Shown: one piece after another, positions 1 through 8,350 of the stretch
Layout: each line of letters starts with the position of its first letter
Position numbering within the stretch: position 1 is the stretch's first letter
Assembly (NCBI RefSeq): GCF_008011855.1
Contig: NZ_VOUX01000005.1
Location: 186,001 to 250,000 of the forward strand
Reading direction: 5' to 3'
Length of the DNA: 64,000 bases
From: Serratia bockelmannii
GTDB lineage: Bacteria > Pseudomonadota > Gammaproteobacteria > Enterobacterales > Enterobacteriaceae
The notes under the pieces: model-generated
Told to the model about the DNA's origin: nothing
What the model saw: the letters and a program-made list of their open reading frames with translations, nothing else
Databases searched by the model: none
Made by a program: the position numbers and the translations under genes

Positions 1-1863
1 GATGCGGAGTTTTCAGGCAAGATCTTCGATCGCTACCTGAACATGCTGGACTACAACCATAACGTGCTGCTGGCCTCCGACGTGGCGCAGTTCGCCGGCA
101 AACGCAATCAGGTTGGCGAAGAGCTGAAAACCGGCAAGCTGGACACCTTCTACGCGCTGTTCAATCTGGCGCAGAAACGCCGCTTTGAGCGTTACACCTA
201 TGCGTTGTCGTTGCTGGACAAGCCGATGAACTTCACCGGCAACGGCACTATCGATCTCGACCGCAGCAAAGCGCCGTGGCCGAAAGACAAGGCCGAGCTG
301 GATAGCCTGTGGGATGCGAAAGTCACGTATGACGAGCTGAACCTCAAGCTGACCGGCAAGACCGACAAAGAAATCCGCGACACGCTGACCAAGCGTTATC
401 AGTTCGCCATCAAGCGCCTGACGCAAAGCAACAGCGAAGACGTCTTCCAGCTGGCGATGAATGCCTTTGCGCATGAAATCGACCCGCACACCAACTATCT
501 GTCTCCGCGCAACACCGAGCAGTTCAACACCGAGATGAGCCTGTCGCTGGAAGGCATCGGCGCGGTGCTGCAGATGGATGACGACTACACCCTGATCAAC
601 TCGATGGTGCCGGGCGGACCGGCGGCGAAGAGCAAGGCGATCACCGTAGGCGATCGCATCGTCGGCGTCGGCCAGGCCGGCAAACCGATGGTGGACGTGA
701 TCGGTTGGCGTCTGGACGACGTGGTGTCGTTGATCAAAGGGCCGAAGGGCAGCAAGGTGCGCCTGGAAGTCCTGCCGGCCGGCAAGGGCACCAAAACCCG
801 CGTGGTCACCTTGACCCGCGAGCGTATTCGCCTGGAAGACCGCGCGGTGAAAATGACCATCAAGACCGTCGGCAAAGAGAAGGTGGCGGTGTTCGACATC
901 CCTGGCTTCTACGTCGGTCTGACCGATGACGTGAAAGTGCAGCTGCAGAAGATGGCCAAGCAGAACGTCAAGAGCGTGATCATCGATCTGCGCACCAACG
1001 GCGGCGGCGCGCTGACTGAAGCGGTGTCGCTGTCCGGCCTGTTCATTCCGAGCGGCCCGGTGGTGCAGGTGCGCGACAACAACGGCAAAGTGCGTGAAGA
1101 CGCCGACACCGACGGCGTGACCTACTACAAAGGCCCGCTGGTGGTGCTGGTCGATCGCTTCAGCGCCTCCGCCTCCGAGATCTTCGCGGCGGCAATGCAG
1201 GATTACGGCCGTGCGCTGATCGTCGGCGAACCGACCTTCGGTAAAGGCACCGTGCAGCAGTACCGTTCGCTGAACCGCATCTACGACCAGATGCTGCGCC
1301 CTGAGTGGCCAGCGCTTGGCTCGGTGCAGTACACCATTCAGAAGTTCTACCGCGTCAATGGCGGCAGTACCCAGCGCAAGGGCGTGACGCCGGACATTCT
1401 GATGCCGACCGGCGTCGATCCGGCGGAAACCGGCGAAGCGTTTGAAGACAACGCTATGCCGTGGGACAGCATCAACGCGGCGACCTACAGCAAGACAGGC
1501 GATATGGCGCCGTTCGAGCCGGAGCTGCTGAAAGATCACCAGCAGCGCATTGCGCAAAATCCAGAGTTCCAGTACATCGCGCAGGATATCGCGCATTACA
1601 AGGCGCTGAAGGATAAACGCAACATCGTGTCCCTCAATCTGGCGGTGCGCGAGAAAGAGAACCACGATGACGACGCGACCCGTCTGAAACGCATCAACGA
1701 GCGTCTGGAACGTGCGGGCAAGAAGCCGCTGAAATCGCTCGACGATCTGCCGAAGGATTACCAGGAGCCGGATCCGTACCTGGATGAATCCGTGCATATC
1801 GCGCTGGACCTGGCTCATCTGGAAAAAGATCAGCCCGCTCAGCAGCCAACGCCGGCCAAATAA
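1..1863 (+). CDS. prc: Tail-specific periplasmic protease Prc (Tsp), 5' end missing
   Basis: The reading frame is open from base 1, so the start codon lies left of the window; 620 codons are visible. The protein matches E. coli Prc nearly throughout, for example DPHTNYLSPRNTEQFN and the C-terminal DLPKDYQEPDPYLDE. Prc is a periplasmic serine protease that degrades proteins with nonpolar C-termini and trims penicillin-binding protein 3. A PDZ domain (VPGGPAAKSKAITVGDRIVG) lies near 600-830. The catalytic Ser/Lys pair is visible in FSASASEIF and in GKGTVQQ, 25 residues further on. Downstream htpX has its own promoter after a strong terminator. In E. coli prc also sits next to htpX. Identification is secure. 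Confidence 0.97.
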   Translation, partial: DAEFSGKIFDRYLNMLDYNHNVLLASDVAQFAGKRNQVGEELKTGKLDTFYALFNLAQKRRFERYTYALSLLDKPMNFTGNGTIDLDRSKAPWPKDKAELDSLWDAKVTYDELNLKLTGKTDKEIRDTLTKRYQFAIKRLTQSNSEDVFQLAMNAFAHEIDPHTNYLSPRNTEQFNTEMSLSLEGIGAVLQMDDDYTLINSMVPGGPAAKSKAITVGDRIVGVGQAGKPMVDVIGWRLDDVVSLIKGPKGSKVRLEVLPAGKGTKTRVVTLTRERIRLEDRAVKMTIKTVGKEKVAVFDIPGFYVGLTDDVKVQLQKMAKQNVKSVIIDLRTNGGGALTEAVSLSGLFIPSGPVVQVRDNNGKVREDADTDGVTYYKGPLVVLVDRFSASASEIFAAAMQDYGRALIVGEPTFGKGTVQQYRSLNRIYDQMLRPEWPALGSVQYTIQKFYRVNGGSTQRKGVTPDILMPTGVDPAETGEAFEDNAMPWDSINAATYSKTGDMAPFEPELLKDHQQRIAQNPEFQYIAQDIAHYKALKDKRNIVSLNLAVREKENHDDDATRLKRINERLERAGKKPLKSLDDLPKDYQEPDPYLDESVHIALDLAHLEKDQPAQQPTPAK

Positions 1864-1882
1864 GGCCGCGTACGGCAGGATG

Positions 1883-1911
1883 AAAAACGCACCCTCGGGT
1901 GCGTTTTTTTA
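1883..1911 (+). terminator. Rho-independent terminator of prc
   Basis: A perfect hairpin (ACGCACCC, short TC loop, GGGTGCGT) is followed by seven T residues, 20 bases after the prc stop codon. Confidence 0.9.
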
Positions 1912-2050
1912 TGGCGACGCGAAAGCCGGCTTCCCAGCAGGGTGAAGGGAGGTGGGCTGATGCATCGCCTGACAAATTTAGGGTAAAAAACCCTACGCCT
2001 TACGCAACAATCGTTTACAATTTGCCAAATCCCGGTCGCGTGCCGTTTTT

Positions 2051-2065
2051 GTAAAGTTTCGTATT
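2051..2065 (+). promoter_or_regulatory. Candidate CpxR box upstream of htpX
   Basis: GTAAA-N5-GTATT matches the CpxR direct repeat GTAAA-N5-GTAAA in nine of ten positions. E. coli htpX is known to be CpxR-activated. The box lies just upstream of the predicted sigma-32 promoter. Confidence 0.55.
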
Positions 2066-2090
2066 TTTAGTAGGTTAATGACGCGCGACT

Positions 2091-2116
2091 CTTGAAACTG
2101 TGACGAATGCCCATAC
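2091..2116 (+). promoter_or_regulatory. Predicted sigma-32 heat-shock promoter of htpX
   Basis: CTTGAAA (2091-2097), a 12-base spacer and CCCATAC (2110-2116) match the RpoH consensus CTTGAAA / CCCATNT. The start of transcription would fall near 2123, about 50 bases before the htpX ATG. E. coli htpX is a heat-shock gene. Confidence 0.75.
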
Positions 2117-2172
2117 GATCTAGGGTATCTTAGACAGCGTTTTGTTAACATTTATGAGGAAGTAAACAATTT

Positions 2173-3057
2173 ATGATGCGTATAGCTCTGTTCCTGCTCA
2201 CCAACCTGGCGGTGATGTTGGTTTTCGGGCTGGTGCTCAGCCTGACAGGAATCCAATCCAGTAGCGTTCAGGGCCTGATGATCATGGCCGGTCTGTTCGG
2301 CTTCGGCGGCGCTTTCGTGTCGTTGCTGATGTCCAAGTGGATGGCGCTGCGCTCCGTCGGCGGGGAAGTGATTGAACAACCGCGTAACGAAACAGAAAAC
2401 TGGCTGCTGGAAACGGTACGCCGTCAGTCGCAGCAGGCGGGCATCGCCATGCCGCAGGTCGCTATCTACCACGCGCCGGACATCAACGCCTTCGCTACCG
2501 GTGCACGCCGCGACGCCTCGCTGGTCGCCGTCAGCACCGGCCTGCTGCAGAGCATGAGCCGCGACGAAGCGGAAGCAGTCATCGCGCACGAAATCAGCCA
2601 CGTCGCCAACGGCGATATGGTGACCATGACCCTGATTCAGGGCATTGTGAACACCTTTGTCATCTTCATTTCACGCCTGATCGCGCAGGTCGCCGCCGGT
2701 TTCCTCGGCAACCGCGACGGTGATGGCGAAGGGGAAGGCAACGGCAACCCGATGATTTACTTCGCCGTGTCGATGGTGCTGGAACTGGTGTTCGGCATCC
2801 TGGCGAGCATCATCACCATGTGGTTCTCGCGTCACCGCGAGTTCTATGCCGACGCAGGCTCTGCCAAACTGGTAGGCCGCGAGAAGATGATCGCCGCCTT
2901 GCAGCGCCTGAAAACCAGCTACGAACCGCAGGAAGCGGGCAGCATGATGGCGTTCTGCATCAACGGCAAATCCAAGTCGTTCAGCGAGCTGTTCATGTCG
3001 CACCCGCCGCTCGACAAGCGTATCGAAGCGCTGCGTTCCGGCCAGTACCTGAAGTAA
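2173..3057 (+). CDS. htpX: Membrane zinc metalloprotease HtpX
   Basis: This 294-residue inner-membrane M48 protease degrades misfolded membrane proteins together with FtsH. The zinc motif HEISH covers residues 139-143, and the third ligand Glu is in HREFYAD (near 223). Two N-terminal hydrophobic segments (about 4-24 and 35-55) and two more around 150-215 are visible. Length and sequence match E. coli HtpX (293 residues) almost end to end. The ATG follows a GAGGAAG ribosome binding site. An RpoH promoter and a CpxR-like box upstream fit its role in envelope stress. Confidence 0.97.
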   Translation: MMRIALFLLTNLAVMLVFGLVLSLTGIQSSSVQGLMIMAGLFGFGGAFVSLLMSKWMALRSVGGEVIEQPRNETENWLLETVRRQSQQAGIAMPQVAIYHAPDINAFATGARRDASLVAVSTGLLQSMSRDEAEAVIAHEISHVANGDMVTMTLIQGIVNTFVIFISRLIAQVAAGFLGNRDGDGEGEGNGNPMIYFAVSMVLELVFGILASIITMWFSRHREFYADAGSAKLVGREKMIAALQRLKTSYEPQEAGSMMAFCINGKSKSFSELFMSHPPLDKRIEALRSGQYLK

Positions 3058-3073
3058 TCGGCTGAATGAAAGG

Positions 3074-3102
3074 AAAAACCCCGGCTTGCCGGGGTTTTTT
3101 TA
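3074..3102 (+). terminator. Rho-independent terminator of htpX
   Basis: The stem CCCCGG-CTTG-CCGGGG is preceded by AAAAA and followed by a run of seven Ts, 16 bases after the htpX stop. Confidence 0.92.
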
Positions 3103-3393
3103 TGGCATGCCTGAACCGCTTTTTCAGCGGCGGCGGATTCAGCAATGAAATTCGGCGATGAATGGGGTAAAGCGCTTTACCAAAGTTTGCGGGCGTAAAT
3201 GCCCTGCAGCAGCGCCCGAAGTCCCTGAATCCCACCTGCAAACAGCGTCTTTCGGCCTCTCAGCCTGGGCTGGCGCGGTGCCAGATCACCCGGTGAGAGG
3301 GCAAGCCGCATCGGGCCCGGTCACGACCGCCTGTTTGGCTTTGGAAGCGCATGTTATATGCTTTGGCACAATGACATTTGTCCCTGAGGCCCT
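3103..3393. other. htpX to 3394-gene intergenic region
   Basis: No gene is recognised. The notable element is a 16-base perfect palindrome at 3166-3181. The region ends in the ribosome binding site GAGG, five bases before the ATG at 3394. Confidence 0.5.
3166..3181. promoter_or_regulatory. Perfect 16-bp palindrome of LacI/GalR operator type
   Basis: GGTAAAGCGCTTTACC is its own reverse complement and has the central CG flanked by AAG/CTT arms typical of LacI-family operators. No LacI-family gene is in the window, so the cognate protein and target are unknown. It lies about 210 bases before the hypothetical gene at 3394. Confidence 0.45.
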
Positions 3394-4101
3394 ATGAAAA
3401 TCAACCACCTTCCCTTACTCAACGGTGATGAGGTGTCGGCGCGCCTGGCCGCATTGGCTGGCGGTGTCGCCGATGCGGTTGCGGAATTGTTGAACCGGCA
3501 TGATGACGATGATGAACCGCCGGCTATTCGCTGGCATTCAGGCGATCTGCGCCAGCCGGCGTTTTTCCCCGACGAGCACGACGGCCACGATTACGATTAC
3601 CTGATCGTGGACGGCGATGTGCTCGTGGAGGGATGCCTGGCGGTGTCACCGCAGCGAGAGGACGGCGGCATTGTCGTGCTGGGGCGGCTGCAGGCGGATA
3701 CGCTGATTTGCTGGGGCGGACTGGTCGTGCGTGACGATGTCCGCATACGCCATGCCTATTGCAGCTCAGGAAACGACGGCGCGTTCGTGGTAGGGGGAGA
3801 CCTGACCGCGCTCACCCTGGTAGAAACGGGGGAGTTTATCCATGTCCATGGCGACCTCGACGCGCGATGTCTCGCTTCGTTGCAGAACTTCGTTCAGGTT
3901 GACGGAGAGACGCGCTGTGACTGTCGAATCGACAGCGCGCAGTCCGAAGATCTGATAAAGCGCATGTTCACCCCCGGCCTACTGAAAGCCTTCGAGGGGA
4001 TGGATCACGACGGCCAACGCATTGTTGGCTGGTATCCGGATGACGACGCCTATTTAGCCTGTTTACGACAAGGCCGAAGCCCCTTGAGGCACGGAGACTG
4101 A
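3394..4101 (+). CDS. Hypothetical protein with bactofilin-like beta-strand repeats
   Basis: I do not recognise this 235-residue protein. It has no signal peptide or membrane segment and is acidic (a run of Asp/Glu near residue 37). From about residue 60 to 170 it shows short repeating hydrophobic strands with Gly/Asp turns, such as YLIVDGDVLVEGCL, GIVVLGRLQADTL, AFVVGGDLTALTL and FIHVHGDLDARCL. This pattern is typical of right-handed beta-helix proteins such as bactofilins. A good ribosome binding site (GAGG) supports the start. It breaks the htpX-yebQ neighbourhood seen in E. coli, so it may be a lineage-specific insertion. Function is unknown; the fold is inferred from the repeat spacing only. 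Confidence 0.7.
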   Translation: MKINHLPLLNGDEVSARLAALAGGVADAVAELLNRHDDDDEPPAIRWHSGDLRQPAFFPDEHDGHDYDYLIVDGDVLVEGCLAVSPQREDGGIVVLGRLQADTLICWGGLVVRDDVRIRHAYCSSGNDGAFVVGGDLTALTLVETGEFIHVHGDLDARCLASLQNFVQVDGETRCDCRIDSAQSEDLIKRMFTPGLLKAFEGMDHDGQRIVGWYPDDDAYLACLRQGRSPLRHGD

Positions 4102-4215
4102 CGCCTGGCCTGCAATGCTCACGGCATTGCATCCGACGCGGCCCGGCTCAGGCCGGCCGTCAGTGCTGGCCCCGTCGGTTTTACAATCGATGGGAGCCCG
4201 GCTCGTTTATGCCCG

Positions 4216-5610
4216 CTATTTCACCTCGCGGCTCGGCTGCGCCGCTTGCGCCGTCGATTGGGTGATGCGCAGGCTGCTGACGGCCGCCGCCAGGGTGGCG
4301 AACACCCCAGCCAGGATCAGTGAAGCGTGGGTGCCGGATGTGGGGAACAGGTTGAACATCAGCGCCACCAGCGCAGCCCCCGAGGTTTGCCCCAGCAGGC
4401 GCGCGGTGCCCAGCATGCCGCTGGCGCCGCCGCTGCGGTTGCGCGGCGCGGCGGAGATGATGGTGTGGTTGTTGGGCGACTGGAACAGGCCGAAACCGGC
4501 GCCGCACAGTATCATGCGCCAGATGATGTCCATATTCGACGGCGCCGCCGGCAGCAGCGCCAGAGAGAACAGTCCGAGCGCGAACACCGCCAGCCCAATG
4601 CAGCCCAGCAGGCCGGCGTGCACGCGCTCCACCAGCCGGCCGGCGATCGGCGCCATCACCACGATCGCCAGCGGCCACGGCGTCAGCAGTAGCCCGGTCG
4701 CCACCTCGTCGCGGCCCAATGCACTTTGCAGGAAGAACGGCAACGACACCATCGCCAGCATTTGCGCGGCGAACGAACAGATTGAGGTGCCCATCGACAG
4801 GGCGAAGATCGGGATGCGCAGCAGGTCGACGGGCAGCAGAGGGAATTCCTGGCGTAACTGACGGCGCACGAACACCGCGCCAATCGCCAGCAGCGCGGCG
4901 ATCTCGCTGAAGATCAGCGTCAGGCTCTGGCCCTGGGCGAAGCCGCTGATGGCGGTGATCAGCAGGCCGAAGGTCAGCGCGTTCAGCACGGCGCTGGTGG
5001 GATCGAAACGGCGGTTATCGCTTTTTTGGCCGTTGGCCGGCAGGAATTTCATCCCCAGCAGCAGCGCGACGATGCCGATCGGCAGGTTGATGGCGAACAG
5101 CCATTGCCAGGATGCGACCGACAGGATCGCCGCCGCCACCGTCGGCCCGGCCGCCGAGGAGCAGGCGACGATCAGCGAGTTGATGCCCATGCCGCGGCCG
5201 AGAAAACGCTGCGGGTAGATGATGCGGATCAGCGCGGTGTTGACGCTCATGATAGCGGCGGCGCCAAAGCCTTGCAGCACGCGGGCGATGGTCAGCGTGA
5301 GCAGCGAGTCGGACAGGGCGCAGAACAGTGAGGTGATGCTGAACACCAGCAACCCGGCCTGGTAGATACGGCGGTAGCCGACCAGATCGCCGAGCGACGC
5401 CAGCGACAGCAGAGAGACGGTGATCGCCAACTGATAGGCGTTGACCACCCAGATGGAACTGGCCGGGCTGGCGTTGAGATCGCGAGCGATGGTGGGCAGC
5501 GCCACGTTGGCTATCGCGCCGTCGAGCACGGATACGGTAATGCCGAGGGCGATGGCGAGGATCGCCCCATAGCGTTGCGGGACGGGGAGGCCGTCGGAAC
5601 AAGGACGCAT
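4216..5610 (-). CDS. yebQ: Putative multidrug MFS transporter YebQ
   Basis: This 464-residue protein belongs to the DHA2 (14-helix) branch of the major facilitator superfamily, which exports drugs in exchange for protons. The conserved DGAIANVALPTIARDLNAS, GDLVGYRRIY (motif A) and FQSPNNHTII stretches match E. coli YebQ. It is divergent from kdgR, as in E. coli, where yebQ also lies between htpX and kdgR. The substrate is unknown. The ribosome binding site is weak. Family assignment is secure and the symbol is supported by synteny. Confidence 0.9.
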   Translation of the reverse strand: MRPCSDGLPVPQRYGAILAIALGITVSVLDGAIANVALPTIARDLNASPASSIWVVNAYQLAITVSLLSLASLGDLVGYRRIYQAGLLVFSITSLFCALSDSLLTLTIARVLQGFGAAAIMSVNTALIRIIYPQRFLGRGMGINSLIVACSSAAGPTVAAAILSVASWQWLFAINLPIGIVALLLGMKFLPANGQKSDNRRFDPTSAVLNALTFGLLITAISGFAQGQSLTLIFSEIAALLAIGAVFVRRQLRQEFPLLPVDLLRIPIFALSMGTSICSFAAQMLAMVSLPFFLQSALGRDEVATGLLLTPWPLAIVVMAPIAGRLVERVHAGLLGCIGLAVFALGLFSLALLPAAPSNMDIIWRMILCGAGFGLFQSPNNHTIISAAPRNRSGGASGMLGTARLLGQTSGAALVALMFNLFPTSGTHASLILAGVFATLAAAVSSLRITQSTAQAAQPSREVK

Positions 5611-5759
5611 GTTGGTCTCAGCGGTATTTATTCAGGGGAGTATTATCATGCTAATCATATTCACCCGTGATTGCATGCCCCTTGTCCGCTTAATTGTAAA
5701 GGGCGGTGAGCGGGCCAACGGTTATCCATTTGGCTTCAATTGCTTAGCGCTCAGCTGCG

Positions 5760-5789
5760 TTGCGCGCTGCGATCTGTTCCGATTATACT
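5760..5789 (+). promoter_or_regulatory. Predicted kdgR promoter
   Basis: TTGCGC (5760-5765), an 18-base spacer and TATACT (5784-5789) resemble a sigma-70 promoter about 50 bases upstream of the kdgR ATG. Confidence 0.5.
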
Positions 5790-5804
5790 GAAACCCTTGT
5801 TTAA
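5789..5804 (+). promoter_or_regulatory. Candidate KdgR box (self-operator)
   Basis: TGAAAC-CCTT-GTTTAA differs at one base from the palindromic KdgR core TGAAAC-N4-GTTTCA. It directly follows the predicted -10 element, a position where bound KdgR would block transcription. A further TGAAAC half-site lies at 5811-5816. Autoregulation is inference. Confidence 0.5.
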
Positions 5805-5841
5805 ATTTCCTGAAACAAAACCGTTAAGTAGGGTATGCACC

Positions 5842-6633
5842 ATGGCTAACGCAGATTCAGACAAGCAACCGGATGCCGTCTCATCCGTGATGAAAGTGTT
5901 CGGCATTTTGCAGGCGCTCGGCGATGAGCGCGAGATTGGCATTACCGAACTGTCCCAGCGGGTGATGATGTCTAAAAGCACTGTCTACCGTTTTCTGCAG
6001 ACCATGAAAGCGCTGGGCTACGTTTCACAGGAGGGCGAGACGGAAAAGTATGCGCTGACGCTCAAGCTGTTCGAGCTGGGCGCCAAATCGTTGCAGAACG
6101 TCGATCTGATCCGCAGCGCCGACGTGCAGATGCGCGAATTGTCGAATCTTACCCGCGAGACCATCCACCTCGGCGCTCTGGACGAAGATGGCATCGTCTA
6201 CATCCACAAGATCGACGCGATGTATAACCTGCGTATGTATTCGCGCATCGGTCGCCGCAACCCGCTGCACAGCACCGCCATCGGTAAAGTGCTGCTGGCC
6301 TGGCGCGAGCGGGATGAGGTGGCGCAGATCCTGTCGCAGATTGAGTTTACCCGCAGCACCGAACATACGTTGGCCAGCGCCGCCGAACTGTTGCCGGTGC
6401 TGGATCGGGTTCGAGCGCAGGGATACGGCGAAGATGCCGAAGAGCAAGAAGCGGGGATCCGCTGCATCGCGGTACCGGTCTTTGACAGGTTCGGGGTAGC
6501 GATCGCCGGGCTGAGCATCTCTTTCCCGACGCTGCGCTTTTCCGAAGCGGCGCGGGAGGAGTATGTGGCGTTGCTGCACGTCGCCGCCCGACGCATTTCC
6601 GAACAGCAGGGCTATCACGACTACCCGTTCTGA
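5842..6633 (+). CDS. kdgR: IclR-family repressor KdgR
   Basis: KdgR represses genes for breakdown of pectin and 2-keto-3-deoxygluconate and is released by that sugar acid. The 263-residue product starting MANADSDKQPDAVSSVMKVF aligns end to end with E. coli KdgR. The N-terminal winged helix (ELSQRVMMSKSTVYRFLQTM, about 35-55) and the C-terminal IclR effector domain ending in GYHDYPF are clear. The frame stays open upstream to 5740, but the family start is the ATG at 5842. A KdgR-like box overlaps its own promoter region. Confidence 0.96.
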   Translation: MANADSDKQPDAVSSVMKVFGILQALGDEREIGITELSQRVMMSKSTVYRFLQTMKALGYVSQEGETEKYALTLKLFELGAKSLQNVDLIRSADVQMRELSNLTRETIHLGALDEDGIVYIHKIDAMYNLRMYSRIGRRNPLHSTAIGKVLLAWRERDEVAQILSQIEFTRSTEHTLASAAELLPVLDRVRAQGYGEDAEEQEAGIRCIAVPVFDRFGVAIAGLSISFPTLRFSEAAREEYVALLHVAARRISEQQGYHDYPF

Positions 6634-6648
6634 CCCTTCGCTTCGAAG

Positions 6649-6678
6649 AACAAGGCGCCGCCATGGCAGCGCCTTGTT
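6649..6678. terminator. Hairpin between convergent kdgR and phnV
   Basis: The perfect arms AACAAGGCGC and GCGCCTTGTT enclose a 10-base loop between the two converging genes. The T-tract is poor on both strands, so termination is probable but not strong. Confidence 0.4.
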
Positions 6679-6679
6679 G

Positions 6680-7483
6680 CTATTTTGCGCCCGGCGTCAG
6701 CCGCTGAGCAATCCGCTCCAGTACTAACATCAGCAACAGCGTGGCCGCCACCAGGATCATGGTCAGCGTCGCGCCGTTGGCGATGCTGCCGCGATCGGTC
6801 AGGCTAAAAATGGTGACCGGCAGCGTCGCCCAACTCGGCGGGTAGATCATCATGGTCGCGCCCAGCTCCCCCATCGACAGCGACAGGCTGAGCGCGAAGG
6901 CGGAGATCATATAGGGGGCGATCATCGGCAGGGTGACGTGGCGCAGGCGAAACAGCGGCGACGCGCCCAGGCTGGCGGCGACGTTCTCGTAGTCGCCAGG
7001 TAGCCGGGTCAACCCGGCCATCACGTTGCCGAAGGTAAAGGCGGAAATCAGCACGAAGTGAGCGGCGGGCACGATCAGAAAGGTGCCGTTCATCTGCAGC
7101 GGCCCCTGGCTGAACGCCACCAGCATCCCTAAACCGATCGACACCGAAGGCACCGCGCTGGGAATGAAAAACAGCGTGCCCAGCAGCTGTCGGCCGCGTT
7201 CAGGCACGTGGCGCAGCGCCAGCGCCGCCCAGGTACCGCACAGCAGCGCGAACAGGCTGGCGATGAAACCGATAGCCAGGCTGGCGACCAGCGCGTCCCA
7301 GGAGGCGCCGCTGAACGCTTGGCGGAAGTGGTTGAGGGTGAAACCGCTCGGCAGCACGCCGTTCCACTGCTCACTGAGGCTGGACATCAGGATCACCGCC
7401 AGCGGCAGGCAGAAGAACAGGGCGAACAGCGTGATCGTCAACGTGCAGGTCAGGGTGCGTCCGGTGCGGGACCAAATCAACAT
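6680..7483 (-). CDS. phnV: 2-Aminoethylphosphonate ABC transporter permease PhnV
   Basis: This 267-residue inner-membrane permease has about six hydrophobic segments and the binding-protein-dependent permease (EAA) loop, visible as ENVAASLGASPLFRLRHVTLP. It is the last gene of the minus-strand phnSTUV unit, starting two bases after the phnU stop. With PhnU it would form the channel that carries 2-aminoethylphosphonate, powered by PhnT. The substrate is inferred from the adjoining phnWX degradation genes, the arrangement known from Salmonella. Confidence 0.88.
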   Translation of the reverse strand: MLIWSRTGRTLTCTLTITLFALFFCLPLAVILMSSLSEQWNGVLPSGFTLNHFRQAFSGASWDALVASLAIGFIASLFALLCGTWAALALRHVPERGRQLLGTLFFIPSAVPSVSIGLGMLVAFSQGPLQMNGTFLIVPAAHFVLISAFTFGNVMAGLTRLPGDYENVAASLGASPLFRLRHVTLPMIAPYMISAFALSLSLSMGELGATMMIYPPSWATLPVTIFSLTDRGSIANGATLTMILVAATLLLMLVLERIAQRLTPGAK

Positions 7484-7485
7484 TG

Positions 7486-8349
7486 TCAGTTCCTCAGCCC
7501 GGCGCGCGCCGCGGCGTAGCGGTAAAGGGAGAACAGCCCGAGCGATAGCGCGATATTCACGACGGCGATCGTGCAGGCGACGGCGTAATCCGACTCCAGA
7601 ATCGCTTTGGAGTAGACCATCATCGGCAGCGTGGTGACGCCCTTGGCGCCGATAAACAGCACGATGCCGAACTCATTGGTGGTCAACAACAGGCACAGGC
7701 TGCCGCCGGCCAGCAAGGCCGGCAGCGCGGCCGGCAAAATCACCTGGCGCACCACGCGCCCCGGCCGGGCGCCGAGGATGCTGGCGGCCTCGAGCTGGCT
7801 GCGATCGATCTGCGACAATGCCGCCATCAGCGGGCGCATCACCAGCGGCGTAAACACGGTGATTTCCGCCAGGATCACCCCCCAGATGGAGTAAAGAAAG
7901 TCTACCGGCGGCAGGGTGAAACCGAAGGTCGCCATCAGCGTGCCGTTCAGCAGGCCGGCGGAGCCGTAGATAAAGGTGAAGGCCAGCGTGATCAGGAAGG
8001 TCGGCATGGCGATAAAGGTATCGATCACCCGGGCGATCGGTCGGCTGCCGGGGAACGGCGTGAACACCAGCAGCAGCGACAGCAGGGTGCCGAGCACCAG
8101 GCAGCCCAGCGTCGCCAGTAGCGCAATCTGCAGCGTGTTGAGCAGGGCGCCGACAAAGCGTCGGGATTCGAACACCTGCTGCAGCGCGGCGGCGCTGAAC
8201 AGCCCCTGATCGTCGGTAAATGCCTGTTTGACGATCAGCGCCAACGGGTAGAAAAACAGCGTCGCCAGCACCAGTAGCGGCAGCAGGATCCACAGGCGGC
8301 GCGGGAAACGCAGCCGCAGGGCCGGGCGAATAAGCGTAGAGTCGATCAT
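7486..8349 (-). CDS. phnU: 2-Aminoethylphosphonate ABC transporter permease PhnU
   Basis: This 287-residue integral membrane protein has an N-terminal cytoplasmic stretch, six predicted helices and the EAA loop LEAASILGARPGRVVRQVILP. It is the partner permease of PhnV. It starts one base after the phnT stop, so the genes are probably translationally coupled. The substrate assignment rests on the operon context with phnS, phnT, phnW and phnX. Confidence 0.88.
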   Translation of the reverse strand: MIDSTLIRPALRLRFPRRLWILLPLLVLATLFFYPLALIVKQAFTDDQGLFSAAALQQVFESRRFVGALLNTLQIALLATLGCLVLGTLLSLLLVFTPFPGSRPIARVIDTFIAMPTFLITLAFTFIYGSAGLLNGTLMATFGFTLPPVDFLYSIWGVILAEITVFTPLVMRPLMAALSQIDRSQLEAASILGARPGRVVRQVILPAALPALLAGGSLCLLLTTNEFGIVLFIGAKGVTTLPMMVYSKAILESDYAVACTIAVVNIALSLGLFSLYRYAAARAGLRN

Positions 8350-8350
8350 G

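Larger units (their letters stand above)
1912..2172. other. prc-htpX intergenic region
   Basis: No gene is seen here. After the prc terminator the region holds a CpxR-like box, a heat-shock-type promoter and the htpX ribosome binding site (GAGGAAG, about 2156-2162). Confidence 0.7.
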
